DNA from: JTS-RE37 sp041744575
GTDB lineage: Bacteria > Bacteroidota > Bacteroidia > Flavobacteriales > Flavobacteriaceae
Direction of reading: 5' to 3'
Assembly (NCBI GenBank): GCA_041744575.1
Contig: JBGTKP010000013.1
Span: 1 to 5,232 of the forward strand
DNA length: 5,232 nt
Shown: in pieces, positions 1-5,232 of the stretch
Layout: each line of letters opens with the position of its first letter
How positions within the stretch are numbered: position 1 is the first letter of the stretch
The notes under the pieces: model-generated
The model's input: the letters and a program-made list of their open reading frames with translations, nothing else
Databases searched by the model: none
What the model was told of the DNA's origin: nothing
Translations under genes and position numbers: made by a program

Positions 1-1
1 T

Positions 2-1258
2 ATGGAAATAAATAATAATCAGTTATTGAGATTTACAACGGCGGGAAGTGTTGATGACGGGAAGAGCACCCTGATCGGCCGCCTTTTGTACGATTCCAAA
101 TCCATTTTTGAGGACCAGCTGGAAGCCGTGGAGCAAACCAGCAGGCAGAAGGGCCATCAGGGCGTGGACCTGGCCTTGTTTACGGATGGTCTTCGGGATG
201 AACGGGAACAGGGGATCACCATCGATGTGGCCTACCGCTACTTTACGACGCCCAAGCGAAAGTTTATCATTGCGGATACTCCTGGGCACATCCAGTATAC
301 CCGCAACATGGTGACGGGCGCCTCTACCGCCAATGCCGCCATTATCCTGGTGGATGCCCGGCACGGGGTCATTGAGCAGACCAAAAGGCACGCCTTCATC
401 GCCTCCCTGCTCCACATCCCTCATGTGATTGTTTGTATCAACAAAATGGACCTTGTCAAATTTGATGAAGATACTTTTTACAGCATTTTAAGACAATTTG
501 AGGAGTTCGCCTCCAAATTGCTCATCCGCGACATACAGTTTATTCCTATCAGCGCACTTCTTGGAGATAATGTGGTGAATCGGTCCACAAATATGGACTG
601 GTACCAGGGCGCACCTCTTTTACATACCCTGGAAACCATGCATATAAGCAGTGATATCAACAAAGTGGACGCGCGCTTCCCGGTACAAACCGTATTGCGG
701 CCGCAGAGTTCCGAATTCATTGACTACCGGGGCTACGCCGGCCGGGTAGCCAGCGGGGTGTTCCGCAGGGGCGATGAAATCACCGTAATGCCGTCCGGCT
801 TTACCTCGCGAATTAAGTCAATTGAGGGACCTTCAGGAGAGCTGGAGGATGCCTTCGCCCCTATGTCCGTTTCCATTACCCTGGAAGACGATATAGATAT
901 CAGTCGTGGAGATATGATTGTCCGCTCTAACAACCAGCCGCAATCTTCCCAGGATATTGAGGTAATGCTCTGCTGGCTGAACAATTATCCCGCGAAACCC
1001 AGGGCCAAATACACCATCCGGCATACCACCAACGAACAGACGGCGATGATCCGGGAAGTGGTCTACAAGATTGATGTCAATACCATGGGCAGATCCACAG
1101 ATGTGTCTGAACTAAAGATGAATGAGATCAGTAAGGTACGCATCCGGACCACCAAACCCCTGATGATCGATTCCTACCGCGAGAACCGGACCACAGGGAG
1201 TATCATACTGATTGATGACGCCACCAATGAAACGGTTGCGGCAGGGATGATCGTATAG
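2..1258 (+). CDS. cysN: Sulfate adenylyltransferase subunit 1 (CysN), GTPase subunit of ATP sulfurylase
   Basis: A 418-residue protein with all translational-GTPase motifs in order: P-loop GSVDDGKST (15-23), switch I around GITID (71-75), DTPGH (92-96), NKMD (147-150) and an SAL-type G5 (184-186). Domains resembling EF-Tu II and III follow, at about 225-310 and 315-418. The opening LLRFTTAGSVDDGKSTLIGR is typical of CysN and separates it from EF-Tu. By family knowledge, CysN couples GTP hydrolysis to formation of adenosine 5'-phosphosulfate (APS) from ATP and sulfate by the CysD subunit in the cytoplasm. No APS kinase (CysC) domain is fused at the C terminus, since the ORF ends soon after domain III. 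CysD and CysC must therefore be encoded elsewhere, probably upstream. The ATG lies one base inside the window, so any upstream start cannot be judged, but the distance to the P-loop fits the family. A sulfotransferase gene follows after 88 nt, suggesting PAPS supply for glycan sulfation rather than only cysteine synthesis. GC is roughly 50-60% in lines I counted. Confidence 0.95.
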   Translation: MEINNNQLLRFTTAGSVDDGKSTLIGRLLYDSKSIFEDQLEAVEQTSRQKGHQGVDLALFTDGLRDEREQGITIDVAYRYFTTPKRKFIIADTPGHIQYTRNMVTGASTANAAIILVDARHGVIEQTKRHAFIASLLHIPHVIVCINKMDLVKFDEDTFYSILRQFEEFASKLLIRDIQFIPISALLGDNVVNRSTNMDWYQGAPLLHTLETMHISSDINKVDARFPVQTVLRPQSSEFIDYRGYAGRVASGVFRRGDEITVMPSGFTSRIKSIEGPSGELEDAFAPMSVSITLEDDIDISRGDMIVRSNNQPQSSQDIEVMLCWLNNYPAKPRAKYTIRHTTNEQTAMIREVVYKIDVNTMGRSTDVSELKMNEISKVRIRTTKPLMIDSYRENRTTGSIILIDDATNETVAAGMIV

Positions 1259-1346
1259 TTTAATAAAAAATTCGTTTAAATATTTTAGCAAAGCTTTTTA
1301 ATCCACAACAATTCTTGTATTACTGCCATAATTGTAAAAATATCAA

Positions 1347-2264
1347 ATGACAGAAGAAGTTAAATATTTTAAAGAACTTGTTAAACCAATAATATTTATA
1401 GGGAATCCTAGATCCGGCACCTCTGTAATATCTGAAATCGTTATGCGGAATAAAGTAATTGGATTCCCATCACAATATCAAAACAGGACTCTTAAAAATA
1501 CGAATATAAATTATCTTAGGAGACTAATTGATAACCGCTTTTGGCGTATTCACGGCCAAAATAAGCAATTGAATAAAGTTGATTTTATAAGTGAATATAC
1601 TTTTAGGACAGGAGAAAATTATCCAGTCTGGGAAGCTATAACAGAAGACGCAATCAACTTCGGGCGCGGATTTTTATTGGGAACAGTTCCGAGTCCCATT
1701 AATATTGATTATATCAGAAGTTATTTTAGTAAAATTGTCCGGAAACAAGGGAAAAAAAGGCTTGCCTTTAAAATTACCGGACCGGCACGTATCGAATATT
1801 TATCCAGCATATTTCCGGATGCTCAATTTATTTATATAAAAAGAAGCCCTATTCCTACCATTAGCTCACTACTAAAGGTATCATTTTGGAAATATTTAGG
1901 TTATCATCGTTTATGGTGGTTGGGAGCTTATTCAAAGGAAGAGATTTTGTGGGCAGAAAATCATAAGGAAGATCCGGTTGCCATCACAGCATTTCAAATC
2001 AAAAAAGTTATTGAGATGACTGAATTAGAAATTACGAAAATGAAAGTCGATGTTCTGAATATACAATATTCAGATTTTGTTTCCCATCCTGAAAGAATCA
2101 TCTCTGAAATATTAGAATATACCAACTTGCCTAATGACAGAGCTTGCTTTGACTACTTTAAGAGGAACAAGATATTCAACCAAAATAAGAAAGATGAGTT
2201 TTATTTTTCGCCCGATGATTTGAAAACGATTAGGGATATTTTCTCATATGAGAAAATAACATAG
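1347..2264 (+). CDS. Sulfotransferase family protein (PAPS-dependent), probably acting on a glycan
   Basis: A 305-residue protein with the two PAPS-binding elements of sulfotransferases. The 5'-phosphosulfate loop is GNPRSGTSV (19-27), close to the N terminus as usual. The 3'-phosphate element lies around FIYIKRSPIPTISSLLK (161-177), where R166 and S174 have the spacing of the classic R-x7-S pair. The region YSDFVSHPERIISEILEYTNLP (about 241-262) resembles the conserved C-terminal part of the fold, in which the chain returns to the cofactor. No signal peptide or clear membrane helix is visible, so it is probably cytoplasmic. The acceptor cannot be read from sequence; the glycosyltransferases downstream suggest a polysaccharide or lipid-linked oligosaccharide. 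ATG 1347 is the first possible start because an in-frame TAA lies at 1335-1337. It is preceded by an A-rich stretch with no Shine-Dalgarno motif. The gene is about 30-37% GC in lines I counted, with many ATA and TTA codons, unlike all its neighbours, which suggests separate acquisition. Confidence 0.88.
   Translation: MTEEVKYFKELVKPIIFIGNPRSGTSVISEIVMRNKVIGFPSQYQNRTLKNTNINYLRRLIDNRFWRIHGQNKQLNKVDFISEYTFRTGENYPVWEAITEDAINFGRGFLLGTVPSPINIDYIRSYFSKIVRKQGKKRLAFKITGPARIEYLSSIFPDAQFIYIKRSPIPTISSLLKVSFWKYLGYHRLWWLGAYSKEEILWAENHKEDPVAITAFQIKKVIEMTELEITKMKVDVLNIQYSDFVSHPERIISEILEYTNLPNDRACFDYFKRNKIFNQNKKDEFYFSPDDLKTIRDIFSYEKIT
2237..2258. repeat. Perfect 22-bp palindrome over the 3' end of the sulfotransferase gene
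   Basis: The half-site TATTTTCTCAT (2237-2247) is followed directly by its exact reverse complement (2248-2258). It lies within the last codons of the sulfotransferase gene, just before the stop at 2262-2264. As RNA it could fold into a 9-bp stem with an ATAT loop, with C2245-G2250 closing the loop. There is no T-tract right after it on either strand, so it is not a standard intrinsic terminator. It could be an RNA 3'-end stabiliser, a dimeric-protein binding site, or a chance product of AT-rich sequence. The symmetry is directly visible; the role is unknown. Confidence 0.75.
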
Positions 2265-2364
2265 TCAATTAAGTTGTTTGTTATAAGTCTACACTATTAA
2301 TTAAAATTCTCTAATTCTGTTTTTGGCTCTACTCACAATACTAAAATTCTGACATTAATGGCAT

Positions 2365-3276
2365 ATGAGAGATTTCTTAAAACGACTATACCGCCAGACC
2401 GTCCTGGGACGTTATATGCTCCGGCCGTTCGTCTATTTCCGGGATCACATTCTTCCCAAACGCATCAGCACCGCATTAAAATTTAAAAGGTTGCTGGGAT
2501 ATCGTATGAATCTGGCGGCTCCCAAAACATTTAATGAAAAACTCCATTGGCTTAATATACACGATCGCAGACCCTTGCATACCCAATGCGCCGATAAGTA
2601 TGCAGTACGCAGATATGTCAAAGGAAAATTAGGACCAGAATACCTTATACCTCTTGTTTTTCACAGTGAGGATCCTGCGGACTTGATTCCTGAAAAATTC
2701 CCGGATAGCCCATTTATCATCAAGGCGAACCATGACAGTTCAGGCGGTGTTTTCGTAAGAGAGAAGTCCAGGGTCGACTGGGCGGGTTTGCGAAAGAAAT
2801 TCGCCAAACGACTCCGCATTAATTATTACTACGAAAACGGGGAATGGCAGTACAAGAATATCCGTCCTTGTATCCTTGCCGAAAAGCTCCTGACGGATGA
2901 AGATGGGAATATCCCGGCCGATTTTAAATTATTCTGTTTTAACGGGAAAGTAATCTTCATTCAACTCGACCTGGACCGGGAAAGCGATCACAAAAGGAAC
3001 ATGTATGATACCCAATGGAACCTTTTGGAATTCAAGTATGTCTATCAAAATGGCCGTACCTATCCGAAACCGGTGGTCCTGGATAAAATGGTACAGCTGG
3101 CAGAGATGATTGGGAAGGATTTTGAGTTTGTCCGGGTAGATTTCTATAATATAGGGGAAAAGATCTATTTCGGGGAAATCACATTTCATCCTGAATCCGG
3201 CTTTGGGAAGTTCATTCCAGGCTCCTGGGATCGGACATACGGAGATATGCTGCGACTGAAGGACCTAAAGGACTGA
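2365..3276 (+). CDS. TupA-like ATP-grasp family protein (putative amide ligase for polysaccharide decoration)
   Basis: A 303-residue protein that I recognise as an ATP-grasp protein of the TupA (teichuronopeptide biosynthesis) type, often annotated only as a polysaccharide biosynthesis protein or glycosyltransferase. Visible landmarks: the N-terminal PKTFNEKLHWLN (53-64) and ADKYAVRRYV (76-85); FIIKANHDSSGG (117-128), where K120 is a likely nucleotide-contacting lysine; ILAEKLL (170-176), an adenine-contact strand; DFKLFCFNGK (186-195); and VRVDFY (256-261) with FGEITFHPESGFG (269-281), carrying the acidic residues expected to bind metal-ATP (D259, E271). ATP-grasp enzymes join a carboxylate to an amine through an acyl phosphate, so a plausible job is adding an amino acid to a uronic acid or similar residue. 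The substrate is not visible. The start is firm: an in-frame TAA sits at 2356-2358, two codons before the ATG. Length fits the family. It is cytoplasmic by appearance, with 41 nt to the next gene. Confidence 0.85.
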   Translation: MRDFLKRLYRQTVLGRYMLRPFVYFRDHILPKRISTALKFKRLLGYRMNLAAPKTFNEKLHWLNIHDRRPLHTQCADKYAVRRYVKGKLGPEYLIPLVFHSEDPADLIPEKFPDSPFIIKANHDSSGGVFVREKSRVDWAGLRKKFAKRLRINYYYENGEWQYKNIRPCILAEKLLTDEDGNIPADFKLFCFNGKVIFIQLDLDRESDHKRNMYDTQWNLLEFKYVYQNGRTYPKPVVLDKMVQLAEMIGKDFEFVRVDFYNIGEKIYFGEITFHPESGFGKFIPGSWDRTYGDMLRLKDLKD

Positions 3277-3317
3277 CTAGGTGCAACCATACTGAATATT
3301 ATGCATAAAGATTGCCT

Positions 3318-4454
3318 ATGAAGTTAGTCATATTCATCTATTCCATGACAGGAGGAGGAGCGGAAAGGGTCATCTCTTATCTGCTGCCCCATCTCAAAAA
3401 AAATGGTGTAGATGTTAGCCTGGTCTTGATGAATACTATCATAAAATATGAAATTCCGGACTCGGTACCAGTAATTCAACTTGAAAATTCAAACCCGGGG
3501 GAATCCGGTTTTTATAAATGGGTCAAACTACCTTTTCTGGCCTTTAAATATGCCAGGCTGCTGCGGAAAATCGGGGCCACACATTCCTTCAGCCTGCTTT
3601 CCAGGCCAAACTATATCAATATCATAGCGCGGTGGATGACCCGCCATCCCTTTAAAATGATCATCAGTGAGCGCAATTATCCAAGTCTTCAGTATGGATA
3701 TGGGGACCTTCAGAGTAAAGTCAACCGTTTTCTGGTCAAATGGTTATATCCTAAGGCAGATCGGATCATTTCCAATGCGATGGCAAGTTCTGACGATTTA
3801 GTAGCCAATTTTAACTGCGAAGGGGAAAAGTTGGTTGTAATTTATAATCCCATTGATCAGGAAGGTATTGATGAGATAACACCTGTCAAGGGTTTCTTTA
3901 ATCCTGATTATTTCAATATCATCAATGTGGGTCGGTTACAGGGGGTCAAGAACCATGAATTGCTGATCCGGGCCATTGAACCATTTGGACACGTTCGTTT
4001 ATATATCCTGGGGGAAGGTGCCCTCCATGAATACCTGGAAGAATTGATCCGGAACCTAAGAATGCAGGACAGGGTCTTCCTGCTCGGTTTTGACAATAAC
4101 CCCTATAAATATTTAAAAAGTGCCAACCTCTTTGCACTGGGTTCCAACCACGAAGGTTTTCCCAACGTCCTGCTGGAAGCCATGTGCTGCGGGCTGCCAA
4201 TTCTATCAACCAACTGTAAATCAGGCCCGGCTGAGATGATGCAGCTCGACAAAGAATCGTCGGACGATATCATGATCACCCCTTACGGCATCATTAGCCC
4301 TGTTAATGATATATATCTGATGAGGAAAGGGCTGGAATATGTTATCCAACATCCTGATTACCTAGAGTCATGTAAAGTGCATGTCCGGCGGCGGATTGGA
4401 GACTATAATAAGGAAAAGATTCTGGAAGCGTATGAAGATGCACTGGACATATAG
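3318..4454 (+). CDS. Glycosyltransferase, GT4-type (GT-B fold)
   Basis: A 378-residue retaining glycosyltransferase of the GT4 type, complete. The N-terminal domain opens with a beta strand and the acceptor-side glycine-rich loop GGGAERV (12-18). The C-terminal nucleotide-sugar domain starts near NPID (177-180) and contains VGRLQGVKNHELLIRA (204-219), LGEG (231-234) and GSNHEGFPNVLLEAMCCGLP (275-294). That last segment holds the E-x7-E pair E279 and E287, which contacts the donor sugar nucleotide. It should transfer one sugar from an activated donor to a growing lipid-linked glycan at the inner face of the membrane. The GGGAERV opening is shared with enzymes that transfer hexoses or N-acetylhexosamines, but I cannot assign donor or linkage. 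Start choice: TTG 3312 is in frame six bases upstream, but ATG 3318 is preferred because MKLVIFIYS matches the usual short lead into the first strand. An in-frame TAA at 3306-3308 excludes anything earlier. The next gene begins 54 nt after the stop. Confidence 0.92.
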   Translation: MKLVIFIYSMTGGGAERVISYLLPHLKKNGVDVSLVLMNTIIKYEIPDSVPVIQLENSNPGESGFYKWVKLPFLAFKYARLLRKIGATHSFSLLSRPNYINIIARWMTRHPFKMIISERNYPSLQYGYGDLQSKVNRFLVKWLYPKADRIISNAMASSDDLVANFNCEGEKLVVIYNPIDQEGIDEITPVKGFFNPDYFNIINVGRLQGVKNHELLIRAIEPFGHVRLYILGEGALHEYLEELIRNLRMQDRVFLLGFDNNPYKYLKSANLFALGSNHEGFPNVLLEAMCCGLPILSTNCKSGPAEMMQLDKESSDDIMITPYGIISPVNDIYLMRKGLEYVIQHPDYLESCKVHVRRRIGDYNKEKILEAYEDALDI

Positions 4455-4508
4455 GGTAGTTCAACTCCAGCCAATGCCGCTGTTATGATTTAAAGCGATT
4501 AACAAAGA

Positions 4509-5232
4509 ATGAAAAAAAAGCTCATCCGTATTACTACCGTTTCCTATTCCATCAAAAGCCTGTTAAAAGGGCAACTGAAGCACATGGCCAACCATTATGA
4601 CGTGATCGGCATTGCTGCCTCAGAGCCGGAAGGGGCGCTGGAATTAGCCTGCGCTGAACAGAACGCCCGGGCCATTGCCATACCTATGACGCGCAGGATC
4701 ACGCCTTGTCAGGACCTCGTCTCCCTTTTCCGGCTCTACCGGATCCTCCGCCGTGAAAAACCTTATTTTGTGCATACCCATACCCCCAAGGCCGGGTTGA
4801 TCGGAATGATGGCCGCCTATATGGCAGGGGTGCCGCACCGGTTGCACGATATTGCGGGGCTGCCATTGCTCGAAGCCAGCGGCCTGAAACTGACCTTACT
4901 CAACTTTATAGAAAAGCTTACATATGCCTGCGCGACGAGGGTTTACCCCAATTCCAGGGGTATTCATAAAATCGTTTTGGACCGGAAGTTTGCCAAACCG
5001 TCAAAATTCAAGGTGCTGGACAGGATCAGTTCCAATGGGGTGGACACCACCCGGTTTGACCCGGCACACTTCCCTGCCCTGGAAAGAAAAAAGTTAAGAG
5101 CATCCCTTGGCCTGAGCGAAAATGATTTTGTGTGTATTTTTATCGGGAGACTGGTAAAGGACAAGGGGATCAATGAACTCGTGGCGGTTTTTGACAGGCT
5201 GACCCGCACCCATGCAGACCTAAAGTTACTCC
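4509..5232 (+). CDS. Glycosyltransferase, GT4-type, partial (C terminus beyond window)
   Basis: An open reading frame with no stop up to the window end, giving 241 residues of a GT4-type glycosyltransferase. Features seen: N-terminal KKLIRITTVSYS (3-14); HTHTPKAGLIG (89-99), a signature of the CapM/PglA-like branch of GT4; IAGLPLLEASG (115-125), a variant I associate with Bacteroidota enzymes; LTYACATRVYPNS (137-149), the linker strand; NGVDTTRF (176-183); and FIGRLVKDKGINEL (211-224), the start of the donor-binding domain. The E-x7-E region expected about 60-70 residues later lies outside the window, so about a third of the protein is missing. ATG 4509 is the first possible start, since an in-frame TAA occurs at 4500-4502. 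It follows an A-rich AACAAAGA stretch with no clear Shine-Dalgarno motif. CapM/PglA-like enzymes often act early in repeat-unit assembly, near the initiating sugar-phosphate transferase; a transferase of that kind may follow downstream, but this is inference. Confidence 0.9.
   Translation, partial: MKKKLIRITTVSYSIKSLLKGQLKHMANHYDVIGIAASEPEGALELACAEQNARAIAIPMTRRITPCQDLVSLFRLYRILRREKPYFVHTHTPKAGLIGMMAAYMAGVPHRLHDIAGLPLLEASGLKLTLLNFIEKLTYACATRVYPNSRGIHKIVLDRKFAKPSKFKVLDRISSNGVDTTRFDPAHFPALERKKLRASLGLSENDFVCIFIGRLVKDKGINELVAVFDRLTRTHADLKLL

Larger units (their letters stand above)
1259..2364. other. AT-rich islet: sulfotransferase gene plus both flanking spacers
   Basis: GC counted by hand is about 30-37% in sampled 60-base lines of the sulfotransferase gene, against 50-63% in sampled cysN lines, about 48% in the ATP-grasp gene and about 42% in the first glycosyltransferase gene. 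The spacers at 1259-1346 and 2265-2364 are also very AT-rich. The change is sharp at the cysN stop and again near the ATP-grasp start. This fits cassette-like exchange of one modification gene within a polysaccharide locus. I found no transposase, terminal inverted repeats or target-site duplication at the edges, so the mechanism is open. Confidence 0.6.

Noticed and set aside
23..424. 133-codon minus-strand open frame within cysN
   Set aside because: It lies fully opposite the GTPase motifs of cysN. Its length is explained by codon bias of the GC-richer sense strand, and its protein has no recognisable domain.
1264..1299. AT-only imperfect hairpin followed by AGCAAAGCTTTTT after cysN, resembling an intrinsic terminator
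   Set aside because: The first stem is all A-T with a mismatch, and the second has only three base pairs (AGC/GCT) before a short T run. This is too weak to call a terminator.
2318..2325. TGTTTTTG, one mismatch from the Bacteroidota -7 promoter element TAnnTTTG
   Set aside because: No -33 TTTG-like element occurs at the right distance; the nearest TTTG at 2277-2280 is too far upstream. Chance is likely in AT-rich sequence.
3299..3308. 10-bp palindrome TTATGCATAA before the first glycosyltransferase
   Set aside because: Short perfect palindromes of this length are expected by chance, and it does not extend further.
3312..3317. TTG 3312 as alternative start of the first glycosyltransferase
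   Set aside because: It adds only two residues, and ATG 3318 fits the usual short lead into the first beta strand of GT4 enzymes.
3301..3321. Tiny ATG-initiated frame ending at the start codon of the first glycosyltransferase
   Set aside because: It encodes only six residues with no initiation signal or recognisable role; there is no support for a leader peptide.
4468..4486. Short inverted repeat CAGC/GCTG in the spacer between the two glycosyltransferases
   Set aside because: Only four base pairs and no T-tract; not a credible terminator or operator.
4644..4847. Open frame on the minus strand inside the last glycosyltransferase gene
   Set aside because: It is antisense to a well-supported coding region with clear GT4 motifs, and its translation shows no recognisable domain.

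Overview
The window is a piece of a surface-polysaccharide (capsule, exopolysaccharide or O-antigen) biosynthesis locus, most likely from a member of the Bacteroidota. I base that assignment on three things. Start codons are preceded by A-rich stretches rather than Shine-Dalgarno motifs. The cysN product is a stand-alone subunit of about 418 residues with the DTPGHIQYTRNM switch-II variant. The last glycosyltransferase carries an IAGLPLLEASG segment that I associate with Bacteroidota enzymes. This is inference from sequence style, not a database match.

Layout, all on the + strand: (1) cysN, the GTPase subunit of sulfate adenylyltransferase, complete apart from its unseen upstream context; (2) an AT-rich sulfotransferase gene, with AT-rich spacers on both sides and a perfect 22-bp palindrome over its last codons; (3) a TupA-like ATP-grasp protein; (4) a complete GT4-type glycosyltransferase; (5) a second GT4-type glycosyltransferase, cut by the right edge of the window. 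Gaps are 88, 100, 41 and 54 nt, so the genes could form one transcription unit, though the two larger gaps around the sulfotransferase leave room for separate control. No stretch longer than 300 nt lacks a gene. I see no tRNA, rRNA, CRISPR array, insertion sequence or convincing intrinsic terminator.

How the genes may work together: CysN, with a CysD partner expected outside the window, activates sulfate to APS. An APS kinase, also expected outside, would make PAPS. The sulfotransferase would use PAPS to sulfate a glycan built by the two glycosyltransferases. The ATP-grasp protein could ligate an amino acid or other amine onto a sugar carboxylate. The simplest reading is a locus for a sulfated, possibly amidated, surface glycan with its own sulfate-activation gene. 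The individual families are known. The points most worth a second look are the combination, the compositional break around the sulfotransferase, and the 22-bp palindrome.
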